This document shows, piece by piece, positions 16,859 through 24,111 of a DNA stretch of 24,118 nucleotides; position 1 is the stretch's first letter, and each line of letters begins with the position of its first letter. The position numbers were made by a program, and so were the translations under genes. Source of the stretch: Gemmatimonadota bacterium (GTDB taxonomy: Bacteria; GCA-2686955). The notes beneath the pieces are model-generated. The model saw nothing but the letters and a program-made list of their open reading frames with translations. It made no database searches and was not told the DNA's origin. The stretch is taken from positions 1 through 24,118 of the forward strand of contig NYZA01000173.1 of assembly GCA_002686955.1 (NCBI GenBank), written 5' to 3'.

Positions 16859-19288
16859 CTACTCGGAGCCCGGCAGAAACCGGAGGACGCGCGCCGAGAC
16901 CGGTGGGACTGTGAGAACAGCATCGCCGTGTTCGAGAAAGAGCTCTTCGCCCGAGAGCAGGTCGCGAGCGCGCGGCGCCCTGCCCGCGGTGTCGGTCCGG
17001 ATGGGTCTCGTATCGACTTGTCGAGAGCCATCGGCGCGATTGAGCAACACAATTATCCGTTCCAAGGGATGGTTGCGCTCGAAGACGAGCAGATCGTCCT
17101 CGGCGAGCAGGAGCTCGAAATCGCCGCGCCGCAGGGCGATGTGCTCGCGGCGGAGCGCGGTCCAGCGGCGGGTCTCTCGCAGATGGGCACGCTCTTCCGG
17201 CGTGAGCTCGGCACCGAAGCGCATCGGTCGGCGGTTGTCGGGGTCGCCGGCGCCGGCCATGGCGATCTCGTCGCCGTAGTAGAGGACCGGCAGGCCGGGA
17301 GCGGTCAGGATCCAGGCGAGAAAGAGCTGGACGCGGCGGAGGGTGAGGGGGTGATCGTTGCGGAGCGGCTCGGTCCAGCCCAGCTCTTTGTCGTCGGCGC
17401 CGGGAGGGATGTCCCCGTCGGCGAACGAAGCGAAACGGACCTGGTCGTGGGAGTCGATCAGGTTGCCCATCAGGTGTCCCGCGCCGAAATGGCGCCAGGC
17501 GGTCTGCATGCGGCGGCCGACTTCGCCCATCGATCGGGTCGTGTCGAGCAGAGCGGCGCGCACGATGTAGTAGGTCGAGAAATCGAACTGGGCGTTCTGC
17601 TGGCCCGGATTGACGTAGGAGGCGACCAACTCGTCCGATCCGAAGGTCTCGCCGATCTGGAACACGCGCCGGCCCCGTTTCGGCTCGACGCGGCGGGCGA
17701 TTGCGCCGGTCAGCACCCGCCAGAAGCGGTGCGGCACATGCTTGGTCGCGTCGTGGCGGAAACCGTCGGCGCCGCTCTCTTCGAGCCACCAGAGCGCATC
17801 GTCCACCGAGGCCCTGAGCGCGTCATCGGAGCCCATGTAGTCGAAGGAAGGCAGATAGGGCTCGAACCAGGTGGTGAGACGCTGCTCGTCGAAAAGGCGC
17901 AGGTTCGGCCTCCCGTCGGGCAGGAGCAGATCGCCGAACCACTCAGGGTGCTCGGAGAAGTAGGGATGGTCCTGGTGCACGTGGTTGGTGACCTGGTCGA
18001 GCAGGACCGCCATGCCGCGGCCGTGGGCGGTGCCGACGAGATCGCGCAGGGCCTCGATTCCGCCGAAGCGGGGCTCGGCGGCGCGGGGGGCGGTCGGCCA
18101 GTAGCCGTGGTAGCCGCTGTAGAAGCGGTGCGGGGGCGGATGCTCTCGGTAGGCGTTCGCGGGGGCGCGGGAGACCGGAGAGATCCAGAGGGCGTCGACG
18201 GAGAGGGAGTCGAAGTAGCCGCTCTCGATCGCCCAACGCACGCCCTGGAGATCGCCACCTAGCCAGTTGGCTCGAGGGGCGAGCTCAGGGTGCGTCACGG
18301 GCGCGTCGTTCCGAGGGTCGCCGTTGCGGAAGCGGTCGGTGACGAGGGAGTAGAGGATGGCGTCGCGCCAGCGGAAGTTGGAGCTCTTCCCGGCGCTTGG
18401 CGAGGGGCCGGAGCCCGCGGGTCGGCCCGCGTCGAGGTCGAGGCGGAGCAGGTTGGAGTGCGCCGGGGGTGCGTCGTAGATGAGGCGCAGGGTATGGCGG
18501 CCTTGGCGCCATTTCGATGCGAGATCGTCGCTTAGCTCGATGGCGAAGCCGGTTGACTGGGGGTGGATCGCGGCGGGGGGGAGGAGCGCGTCATCGAAGA
18601 GGGCGATGAGCCGGGGCGCGGCGTCGGGTGCGTCTGCCCGATAGAGGCGGATATCGAGGCGCGCGGCGTCGGGCGGGAGGGCGGTCCACGGTCCGAAGCG
18701 GAGACGCGGCGGGGTCCCCGTGCTCAGCGGGGGGACAATCAGCAGATTGTTGAATCCGCCGAATCCGTTCGGCACCCGTTCGGATGCTGTGGGGTCCAGC
18801 CTCTCCTTGCCGTCGACCCAGAATTTGTACTCGTAGCGACCGGGGACTAGCGGGACGGTTCGTTCCCACCAGCCGGTGCGGTTTGCGTCGGCCAGGGGGG
18901 TCGATTCGCGGTTCCAGCGATTCATCGTCCCAAAAAGAAAGACCGATTCGACCGATTCGGCGCCGGTGTCGAGCCGGAAGAGGACGGGGCGCTTCGGGGC
19001 GGCGATGACGGGGAGGGTGAGAGGGCGATCGTCGAGGCGAAGGCGGGGGAGGCGGATGCCGCGTTCGGTGGGGGGGAGCTCGATGCGCAGTGCGCCCGAT
19101 TCGAGGGGGGCGATGAGCAGGCCGGCGGGGTCGATGACGCGCACCGATGACGCACCGCCGGGGACGAGGTCGGCGGGGTGGAGGGTGTCGGGGATGCCCG
19201 GGGTGAGCCGGAGGATCGGGGGCGGGTCGGGGGAGAGAAGCGGCGCGAGGGCGAGGGTCAGGGAGAGAGGCGCGGTCAGGGGGACCAT
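16859..19288 (-). CDS. Exported GH13 alpha-amylase family enzyme with CBM48-like domain
   Basis: This 809-residue glycoside hydrolase probably cleaves alpha-1,4-glucans in the periplasm or outside. A signal peptide (1-20, [16 protein letters not shown]) is followed by a beta domain and a CBM48/AMPK-beta-like module (about 100-185; GTMNRW at 120-125, [18 protein letters not shown]). A second beta domain (about 200-290) and the GH13 barrel (about 304-700) follow. Catalytic regions are intact: DQVTNH (431-436), GFRHDATKH with nucleophile D513, IGETF with acid/base E547, and IDSHD with D615. A C-terminal beta domain ends the chain. The ATG at 19288 overlaps the hflX stop by 13 bases; the frame stays open far upstream only because of high G+C. 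The substrate could be glycogen, starch or maltodextrin. Confidence 0.93.
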   Translation of the reverse strand: MVPLTAPLSLTLALAPLLSPDPPPILRLTPGIPDTLHPADLVPGGASSVRVIDPAGLLIAPLESGALRIELPPTERGIRLPRLRLDDRPLTLPVIAAPKRPVLFRLDTGAESVESVFLFGTMNRWNRESTPLADANRTGWWERTVPLVPGRYEYKFWVDGKERLDPTASERVPNGFGGFNNLLIVPPLSTGTPPRLRFGPWTALPPDAARLDIRLYRADAPDAAPRLIALFDDALLPPAAIHPQSTGFAIELSDDLASKWRQGRHTLRLIYDAPPAHSNLLRLDLDAGRPAGSGPSPSAGKSSNFRWRDAILYSLVTDRFRNGDPRNDAPVTHPELAPRANWLGGDLQGVRWAIESGYFDSLSVDALWISPVSRAPANAYREHPPPHRFYSGYHGYWPTAPRAAEPRFGGIEALRDLVGTAHGRGMAVLLDQVTNHVHQDHPYFSEHPEWFGDLLLPDGRPNLRLFDEQRLTTWFEPYLPSFDYMGSDDALRASVDDALWWLEESGADGFRHDATKHVPHRFWRVLTGAIARRVEPKRGRRVFQIGETFGSDELVASYVNPGQQNAQFDFSTYYIVRAALLDTTRSMGEVGRRMQTAWRHFGAGHLMGNLIDSHDQVRFASFADGDIPPGADDKELGWTEPLRNDHPLTLRRVQLFLAWILTAPGLPVLYYGDEIAMAGAGDPDNRRPMRFGAELTPEERAHLRETRRWTALRREHIALRRGDFELLLAEDDLLVFERNHPLERIIVLLNRADGSRQVDTRPIRTDTAGRAPRARDLLSGEELFLEHGDAVLTVPPVSARVLRFLPGSE

Positions 19289-20946
19289 TGGGCGGCTTCG
19301 GCCGGGATCTCGGAGGGGTCGCTGGTGCGGTCGCCGAAGATGGCGGCGTCGATCGTTCCGATCAGGGGGCGCAGGGTTGGGCGGTCGAGGGCCGAGATCG
19401 GGATGGCGTGGTGGGCGCATGCGATCCGGTCGGCGTCGGCGGGGTCGATGCGGTCGGTCTTGTTGAGCAGGAGGACGCGGGGTTTGTCGCCCAGGCCGAG
19501 CTCCACGAGGATGCGGTCGACGGCCTCTTTCCGGTCGCTGAAGTCGGCCTCGACGATGTCGACAACGTGGAGGAGCAGGTCGGCCTCGTCGAGCTCTTCG
19601 AGGGTGGCCTTGAAGGCGGCGATCAGGTCGTCGGGGAGGTCGCGGATGAAGCCGACTGTGTCGGTGAGGACGATTTCTCGGTCGGCGGGGAAACGGAGAC
19701 GGCGGCTGGCGGGGTCGAGGGTGGCGAAAAGCTTGTCCTCGGCGCGGACGCTTGATTGGGTGAGGGCGTTGAGCAGGGTCGATTTGCCCGCGTTGGTGTA
19801 GCCGACGATCGAGACGATCGGGACGCCGCGGGATTTGCGGCGCGACCGTTTCTGGGCGCGCTGTTTGCTCAGCCGTTTGATGCGATGCTCGAGCTTGTGG
19901 ATCCGGTCGCGGGCGCGGCGGCGGTCGACCTCGAGCTTCGATTCGCCGGGGCCGCGTCCGCCGATTCCGCCGGCGAGACGGGATAGGGCGGGGTTGCGTC
20001 CGACGAGGCGGGGGAGCATGTATTTGAGCTGGGCGAGCTCGACTTGCAGCTTGCCGTCGTGGCTGACGGCGCGGCGGGCGAAGATGTCGAGGATGAGCTG
20101 GGTGCGGTCGATGACGCGCAGCTCGGTGGCGTGGGAGATGTTGCGGAGCTGGTTCGGGGCGAGATCGCAGGCGAATATGGCGGTGTCGGCGTCGTGCTGG
20201 ACGCCGGCGAGGGAGAGCTCCTCGAGCTTGCCGCGGCGAACGATCGTTTTCGGGTCGGGGCGGCGGGTGGATTGGGTGATCTCCCCGACCACCTCGACGT
20301 CGGCGGTGCGGCAGAGTTCGTGCATTTCGGTGAGTAGCGGTTCGATCGCGCGCTCGGGAAGGTCGAGGGCGACGAGGAGGACGCGTTCGCGGTCTAGGTC
20401 GCAGGCGGTGGTGCTCAGGCGCCCGAACTCCTCTTCGAGGTCGGCGATGAAGCGGGCGAAGTCGAGGTCCATCAAGGTGATGGAGGGGGCGGAGCGGGTC
20501 TCCCAGGGGGCGGTGGAGCCGGCAGGAAGCAGGTGGGCCCAATGGACCGAGTCGAGGTAGCCATCCTCGCCGACGACCAGCGAGACCACCATGTCGAGGC
20601 GCAGGCGTGTGAGGTCGGCCTGGTCGTCGCGGCCGAGCTCCGGGCCGTGCAGGTGGGTGCGGATCAGGCGAATGCCGCGGAAACGGCCGGCGCCGGCGCG
20701 TTCGCGACCGATCTCGGGCAGGTAGATGCGGCGGGTATCGCCCACCATGACCCACTGGACCACACCGCGGCGGTCGACGAGGATCGCGACGATGCGGTTG
20801 AGCTCGCGGGAGATGCGGGTGAGGCGGTTGGCGAGATCTTGGGTGAGGGCGCCGTCGTCGCGCAGGCGGCGGGCGTAGAGGCGTTCGAGGTCCCTCCTCT
20901 GAGTGGATTTGATCCCTTCGATCCGTCCGAAGATGCGCTGTGCTAT
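19276..20946 (-). CDS. hflX: GTPase HflX, with probable non-AUG (AUA) start
   Basis: This ribosome-associated TRAFAC GTPase splits stalled or stressed 70S ribosomes. The frame has the HflX N-domain ([21 protein letters not shown]), the glycine-rich loop [14 protein letters not shown], then G1 [10 protein letters not shown]3 DTVGF and G4 NKTD. The first ATG/GTG/TTG is the GTG at 20763, but similarity to the extended HflX form continues 61 codons upstream: [20 protein letters not shown], followed by a helix and [11 protein letters not shown]. An in-frame TAG lies 20 codons before codon ATA 20946, which has AAAGGA six bases upstream, so ATA is the best start visible and gives 556 residues. A sequencing or assembly error changing ATG to ATA is the alternative. 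The G-domain call is certain; the start is not. Confidence 0.9.
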   Translation of the reverse strand: MAQRIFGRIEGIKSTQRRDLERLYARRLRDDGALTQDLANRLTRISRELNRIVAILVDRRGVVQWVMVGDTRRIYLPEIGRERAGAGRFRGIRLIRTHLHGPELGRDDQADLTRLRLDMVVSLVVGEDGYLDSVHWAHLLPAGSTAPWETRSAPSITLMDLDFARFIADLEEEFGRLSTTACDLDRERVLLVALDLPERAIEPLLTEMHELCRTADVEVVGEITQSTRRPDPKTIVRRGKLEELSLAGVQHDADTAIFACDLAPNQLRNISHATELRVIDRTQLILDIFARRAVSHDGKLQVELAQLKYMLPRLVGRNPALSRLAGGIGGRGPGESKLEVDRRRARDRIHKLEHRIKRLSKQRAQKRSRRKSRGVPIVSIVGYTNAGKSTLLNALTQSSVRAEDKLFATLDPASRRLRFPADREIVLTDTVGFIRDLPDDLIAAFKATLEELDEADLLLHVVDIVEADFSDRKEAVDRILVELGLGDKPRVLLLNKTDRIDPADADRIACAHHAIPISALDRPTLRPLIGTIDAAIFGDRTSDPSEIPAEAAQWSP

Positions 20947-21005
20947 GGGAGGTCCTTTCGGAGATTGCGGGAGGAGGGTGGTGGTCAGCCGTGAAAAGGG
21001 AGGCT

Positions 21006-21034
21006 ATTGTAGACTCGACATGGAACCACGTCAC
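21006..21034 (-). promoter_or_regulatory. Probable promoter for hflX-amylase
   Basis: On the minus strand, GTGACG (21034-21029) and TACAAT (21011-21006) are separated by exactly 17 bp. Transcription would start near 20998, giving a leader of about 50 bases to the proposed hflX start. The element overlaps the 5' end of the small divergent gene at 21020. Confidence 0.42.
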
Positions 21035-21259
21035 CATGATGACATCCAGGACTTGGCCGCGCGAGTTTCTTTGATCTCGGTTCTGTTGGGGGAGCTGCTC
21101 GACGGCATGGCCGACGGGCGTTGGGGGAAGATCGCGCCGGGGACGAGAGACCGTTTCAGCGCTTCGGCGCACGCATTCGCCGATGGGATGGCGTTGCTGC
21201 AGCCGAGCGTGCGGCGTGCCGAAGAGGCGCCGCATCTGAAGGTGGTCGAGGGACGCTGA
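21020..21259 (+). CDS. Small hypothetical protein, 79 residues
   Basis: The frame encodes MEPRHHDDIQDLAARVSLIS and continues through a hydrophobic amphipathic helix (VLLGELLDGMADG) into a charged C-terminus. It looks like a helical cytoplasmic protein and I recognise no family. No Shine-Dalgarno sequence lies at normal spacing before ATG 21020; GGGAGG is about 16 bases away. The frame continues upstream into the hflX antisense. It diverges from hflX and lies 60 bp before ssrA. Codon third positions are G/C-rich as in neighbouring genes, which favours a real gene, but the evidence is moderate. Confidence 0.48.
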   Translation: MEPRHHDDIQDLAARVSLISVLLGELLDGMADGRWGKIAPGTRDRFSASAHAFADGMALLQPSVRRAEEAPHLKVVEGR

Positions 21260-21271
21260 GCCGGGCGCGGA

Positions 21272-21299
21272 TTGACGGGGGCCGGGGATAGGGGATAGG
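21272..21299 (+). promoter_or_regulatory. ssrA: Possible ssrA promoter
   Basis: TTGACG (21272-21277) is a good -35 box, followed 16 bp later by the weak -10 GATAGG (21294-21299), inside a short GGGGATA tandem repeat. A start near 21306 would leave a leader of about 14 bases for RNase P to remove. Confidence 0.3.
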
Positions 21300-21406
21300 T
21301 TGTAGATACATAAACACATGGGGGCGATCGGCTTCGACGAGGTCGGTGCTCCACGAGCAGCATGTCGAGTTGCCTCAGACTCGTAAAACGGGGGTTTTTC
21401 ACAACT

Positions 21407-21436
21407 GCCGACAACCAATTGGCAATGGCTGCGTAA
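21407..21436 (+). other. ssrA: tmRNA tag reading frame (ADNQLAMAA-stop)
   Basis: From the resume codon GCC at 21407 the frame reads Ala-Asp-Asn-Gln-Leu-Ala-Met-Ala-Ala and stops at TAA (21434-21436). The hydrophobic end AMAA fits the ClpXP-type degradation tags of other bacteria (LAA-like ends). Nine codons is slightly shorter than the ten of E. coli. The resume codon is inferred from frame and position. Confidence 0.8.
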
Positions 21437-21641
21437 TCACGCGGTCCGTCTCGCCACCGTCGACCCGGCGGAGGTGGTAGAGGCGACGACAATCCGGGAC
21501 GACGCCCTTCTCGAGCCAGCGGGAGAAGGAGCGTCGCAAGCACCGCCGGCTGGCCAAGCGGAATCCCGTCCACCGGAGCCCGCGAGGCGAGATCAAAGGT
21601 GGAACAAACATGTAGCGGTTCGTGGTTATCCGGTTTCGGAC

Positions 21642-21669
21642 GCGGGTTCGATTCCCGCCGCCTCCACCA
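21642..21669 (+). other. Probable attachment-site region at the ssrA 3' end
   Basis: The T arm and acceptor end of ssrA form the usual core for tmRNA-specific tyrosine recombinases. The integrase gene begins 57 bp beyond it, as in known ssrA islands. The gene end is intact, so this is the junction that regenerates ssrA. I found no second copy of this sequence later in the window; the other junction should lie beyond 24118. Confidence 0.55.
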
Positions 21670-21675
21670 GTTTTG

Positions 21676-21717
21676 GGCGCTCTCTCAACGGCGTAAAGCT
21701 AAGAGAGAGCGCCTTTT
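21676..21717 (+). terminator. Rho-independent terminator of ssrA
   Basis: An 11-bp perfect stem, GGCGCTCTCTC (21676-21686) with GAGAGAGCGCC (21703-21713), has a 16-nt loop and is followed by TTTT. It lies between the convergent ssrA and integrase genes. On the minus strand the stem is not followed by a T tract. Confidence 0.88.
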
Positions 21718-21725
21718 ACGTTGGG

Positions 21726-22850
21726 CTAGCCGAAGTCTGCATTCCTCCTCTCTGAGGCTCGCTCCACGATCGCTCCACGGCCCTGATCGGCTTGGGCATT
21801 CTCGAGCATGCGGACGGCGTCGTCCACGGCGCGAGGGCTGAGGTGCATGTATCGCTGGGTGGTAGACAGATCCGCGTGCCCCGCGAGCTCCTGGATGGAC
21901 CGCGCTGGGACCCCGGCCATGGCGAGGTGAGAGCAGTACGTGTGCCGGAGCACATGTACGCTCCTGTTGGCCAAGTTGGCGAGGCGAGCGGCCCGGAGGA
22001 CCAGGTTCCTCACGATCTTCTGAGTGAGGGGCTGATCGTCTGACCTGCAGAGGACCCGTGGGCTTCGGAGATGCCTGTGGGTCCGCAGCGTTGAACCGAG
22101 CCTGGCGGTCATCGGAACGAACCTCGGTCGACCGCCCTTCGGCGCGGTGACATGACCTTTCCATTCAGACCGCTCCACCTTCAGGCGGTCCCTCCGGAAA
22201 TCCACGTCCGTCCACTCCAGCGCCATCATCTCCCCGCAACGGAGTCCGGCCTCTCCTCCGAGGAGGACGATGAGGTGGGCCTCAGCACTCACCTCGCGGG
22301 AGGCGCCGACCAGCCACTCGTACTCCTCGAAGTCATGGAACTCGGCCTCCGAGCGTGCAATGGGCAGGAGGTGAATCGAGCAGGGCATTCGCTCGATTTC
22401 TCCCCACTCCACGGCCACCTTCAACATCTTGGAGAGCACGCTCAAGATGTTGTTCGAAGTGCTCCGGGCTTTCTTCGCCAGGTGGGACTTGAGCCGCTGG
22501 ACGTGCTCGTCGGTGATTTCGTCGAGGCGTCTGGAGCCCAGGAAGGGCACGAGGTGCACCCTCAAGATGGTCTCCTTCGCCGCCACTCCCGAGGGCTTGT
22601 GTCTGTTGGCCCTGGCCCAGCCTTCGACAAAACGCGGGGCGAATTCGGCGAGCGTGGGGGGCACCCGTCGGGGCTTCACCAGGCCGTTCATCAGGAGTTC
22701 CCGCTCCCTGGCCTGGCCCCACCTGAGTGCCGCGGACCGCGACGAGACCGGCGCCTTCCTCCGCTCACGGATCTTCTGGCCATCCGGCATCAGCAGGATG
22801 ATGTCAACCTCCCATCCGCGACCATCGCGGAATCGGACAGAAACACTCAT
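21726..22850 (-). CDS. int: Tyrosine recombinase/phage-type integrase
   Basis: This 374-residue site-specific integrase has an N-terminal arm-binding region, a SAM-like core-binding domain (about 65-150) and a C-terminal catalytic domain (about 170-345). All catalytic residues are present: R204 (GLRCGE), K238 (APKGG), H299 and R302 (HVLRH), H325 (GHADLSTTQRY) and nucleophile Y334. It would cut and join DNA at the ssrA 3' end. The ATG at 22850 has AAAGGAG six bases upstream and overlaps the HTH gene stop (ATGA). An upstream in-frame start at 22877 lies inside that gene. The start codon and ribosome binding site sit in a perfect hairpin (22847-22873). It converges on ssrA. Confidence 0.95.
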   Translation of the reverse strand: MSVSVRFRDGRGWEVDIILLMPDGQKIRERRKAPVSSRSAALRWGQARERELLMNGLVKPRRVPPTLAEFAPRFVEGWARANRHKPSGVAAKETILRVHLVPFLGSRRLDEITDEHVQRLKSHLAKKARSTSNNILSVLSKMLKVAVEWGEIERMPCSIHLLPIARSEAEFHDFEEYEWLVGASREVSAEAHLIVLLGGEAGLRCGEMMALEWTDVDFRRDRLKVERSEWKGHVTAPKGGRPRFVPMTARLGSTLRTHRHLRSPRVLCRSDDQPLTQKIVRNLVLRAARLANLANRSVHVLRHTYCSHLAMAGVPARSIQELAGHADLSTTQRYMHLSPRAVDDAVRMLENAQADQGRGAIVERASERRNADFG

Positions 22851-22873
22851 CGCCAGCTCCTTTCTGGCGATGA
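22847..22873 (-). promoter_or_regulatory. Hairpin enclosing the integrase ribosome binding site and start codon
   Basis: In the mRNA sense the arms TCATCGCCAG and CTGGCGATGA are perfectly complementary (10 bp). The 7-nt loop AAAGGAG is the Shine-Dalgarno sequence, and the integrase ATG lies in the 3' arm. When folded it could limit initiation. A ribosome finishing the upstream gene would open it, coupling integrase synthesis to the HTH gene. The structure is read directly from the sequence; the regulatory role is inference. Confidence 0.7.
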
Positions 22874-23179
22874 CCAACGACTTGCGTCAATCCATGCTAC
22901 CAACTCCTCTCTGCGGAACAGGAGCTTTCTCCCGATGCGGGTGACGCCAGGAATGGCTCCGCGCTCAACCCGTTTGTACACAGCAGCCCGACTCGTGCGC
23001 AGGAGTTCCGCCACTTCGGCGGGGGTGAGAAGTAGGGGCAGGTCGGCCCAGTCGGCGGGAACGCGCTGGCCATCATCGGGTGCGCAGGGCGCGGAGGCCT
23101 GAGTAGCGGGGAGGACGTCGTCGGAACAGGAGGACGTCGGAGGGCGGGCGGAACGTGATCTCGGAGCTTCTCTCGGCAT
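22847..23179 (-). CDS. Helix-turn-helix DNA-binding protein, excisionase/MerR-like
   Basis: This 110-residue protein has a proline- and serine-rich N-terminal half and a C-terminal HTH_17/excisionase-type domain (about 49-98). The domain is LLTPAEVAELLRTSRAAVYK, then RVERGAIPGVTRIGRKLLFRREELVAW, with a winged-helix tip. Proteins of this kind act as recombination directionality factors or regulators next to integrase genes, so it may be the excisionase of this element. The ATG at 23179 has AAGGGG six bases upstream; an upstream ATG at 23221 is possible but weaker. The stop overlaps the integrase start by four bases. Confidence 0.85.
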   Translation of the reverse strand: MPREAPRSRSARPPTSSCSDDVLPATQASAPCAPDDGQRVPADWADLPLLLTPAEVAELLRTSRAAVYKRVERGAIPGVTRIGRKLLFRREELVAWIDASRWSSPERSWR

Positions 23180-23201
23180 GGCGAACCCCTTGAGGTTCGC
23201 C
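23180..23201 (-). promoter_or_regulatory. Hairpin at the HTH gene ribosome binding site
   Basis: In the mRNA sense GGCGAACC pairs with GGTTCGCC (8 bp) around the loop TCAAGG, and ATG follows immediately. The Shine-Dalgarno AAGGGG lies across the loop and 3' arm. This mirrors the integrase hairpin and could be a shared control feature. Confidence 0.55.
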
Positions 23202-23258
23202 CCACCCGGCTGCGGTTCCATGTGGCCCTGTTTCCCGAGAGATCCAGGGACTTCAGAA

Positions 23259-23285
23259 TCCGACTTTCCGAGCTACTCCGACTTT
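23259..23285 (-). repeat. Two direct repeats of AAAGTCGGA
   Basis: Identical 9-bp copies at 23285-23277 and 23267-23259 (minus-strand sense) are separated by 9 bp, a period of 18 bp. They lie about 80 bp upstream of the HTH gene start, a position suited to operator or excisionase binding. Confidence 0.5.
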
Positions 23286-23633
23286 TCTCATTGCACATCC
23301 GCGGCGTGCGGTCGGGGCGTAGTCCTTCTCGCTGACGCGCAGGCCTCGCGCCCTGGGCGAGTTATCGTGTGTACCCGGGGACCTTCTGAGGTCCTCTTGA
23401 GTGGCCTGAAGATCGCTCCAGTATCGCCCGTCAAGACTTCTGCAGCAAGCTCGACGACGGCTCATCGACGTCCCAACCAGAACGGCGCCGGATTGAGCGG
23501 AGTACGGGACCGGAGGGGCACCCAAGCACGAGAGAAGTTGGCCAGCAAAGCAAAGGCAGGCCGAGACAGAAAAAGGGGCACCTACCCCGAGCCGGATCGC
23601 GTTGACCGGAGCTTTCGAAATCGTCATAGTCAG

Positions 23634-23667
23634 AGCCCCCACTCGACCTGCGAATCGAGTGGGGGCT
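23634..23667. repeat. 13-bp perfect hairpin, AGCCCCCACTCGA
   Basis: AGCCCCCACTCGA (23634-23646) pairs with TCGAGTGGGGGCT (23655-23667) around an 8-nt loop. It could act as a terminator or transcript-end structure, but only two Ts follow on the plus strand and none form a tract on the minus strand. Confidence 0.65.
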
Positions 23668-23797
23668 TCACTTCTCTGCCTCATGCCAAAACGACGGGTG
23701 TGGGCCGAGCAGTCAACGGCGACATCTTACCGCCTTCGGTGTTGGAATTCCAGCAACACATCTTTGCCGCTGCTCGACCACTCCGGAAAGGTGGTCG

Positions 23798-24019
23798 GTG
23801 CCGGTGGACTATCGATCAATGACAGTCCGGGATCAGCTCATCTCGCGGCTGTCGAACGCGGAACTCGACCCTTACTCCGGGATCGACACGGCGGCGGATC
23901 TCGTCCGTTGTCTCTGGTCGGAGTTGATAGATCCGGCCCTGGTGGATGGCGCTGTAGCCCCCCAGTCCCGCCCACCTCCGCACCGCCCTTTCTTCCCGGC
24001 GCATTCCGCGCTCGCGTAG
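23798..24019 (+). CDS. Possible small gene of the integrated element
   Basis: A 73-codon frame starts at GTG 23798, just after AAAGGTGG, with alternatives at GTG 23804 and ATG 23819. The middle segment MTVRDQLISRLSNAELDPYS, followed by a short acidic helix, looks protein-like. The C-terminal part is proline-rich and less convincing. I recognise no family. It would be the first cargo gene of the element. Confidence 0.35.
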   Translation: MPVDYRSMTVRDQLISRLSNAELDPYSGIDTAADLVRCLWSELIDPALVDGAVAPQSRPPPHRPFFPAHSALA

Positions 24020-24061
24020 AATCGCCCTCGGTGGAGTTCGGGCGCCTTTGGTACAGAACAC

Positions 24062-24111
24062 CCCACCGAAACCTCCCCGTAGTCGTCGCAGACAACGGAG
24101 GTTCCGGTGGG
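24062..24111. repeat. 15-bp imperfect inverted repeat at the window edge
   Basis: CCCACCGAAACCTCC (24062-24076) and GGAGGTTCCGGTGGG (24097-24111) pair with one A-C mismatch around a 20-nt spacer. No T tract follows on either strand, so an ordinary terminator is unlikely. It could be an RNA hairpin, a recombination site or the edge of another element. Confidence 0.6.

Larger units (their letters stand above)
21320..21669 (+). ncRNA. ssrA: Transfer-messenger RNA (tmRNA, ssrA)
   Basis: A 350-nt one-piece tmRNA that, with SmpB, rescues stalled ribosomes. The 5' end GGGGGCGATCGGCTTCGACG pairs with the 3' CGCCTCC to form a seven-base-pair acceptor stem whose third pair is G.U, the identity element for alanine charging. 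The T arm is GCGGG-TTCGATT-CCCGC (21642-21658), and CCA is encoded (21667-21669). The conserved GTCGAGTTGCC...CTCGTAAAA segment and the ACATGTAGCGG segment before the T arm are also present. The tag frame starts at GCC 21407. An intrinsic terminator follows seven bases after the CCA end. The 3' end is the likely target of the adjacent integrase. Confidence 0.95.
23202..23797. other. Long non-coding region of the integrated element
   Basis: I see no convincing gene on either strand here. The open frames crossing it lack a ribosome binding site and recognisable domains. The region holds AAAGTCGGA direct repeats (23259-23285), a small GGACCT/AGGTCC hairpin (23379-23394) and a strong 13-bp hairpin (23634-23667). 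It lies upstream of the HTH gene and may contain its promoter and protein-binding sites. Confidence 0.5.

Noticed and set aside
19289-21418. Upstream continuation of the amylase frame, open for another 710 codons
   Set aside because: It runs out of frame through hflX, is mostly Arg/Pro/His-rich, and has no domain. The signal peptide at 19288 marks the true start. It is a high-G+C shadow.
21601-21669. A tRNA gene ending in CCA
   Set aside because: The T arm and acceptor pair with a 5' end 350 bases away and a tag frame lies between, so it is tmRNA.
23178-23822. A 214-codon plus-strand frame in the element
   Set aside because: No ribosome binding site, no domain, low-complexity composition, and it covers hairpins and repeats that look regulatory.
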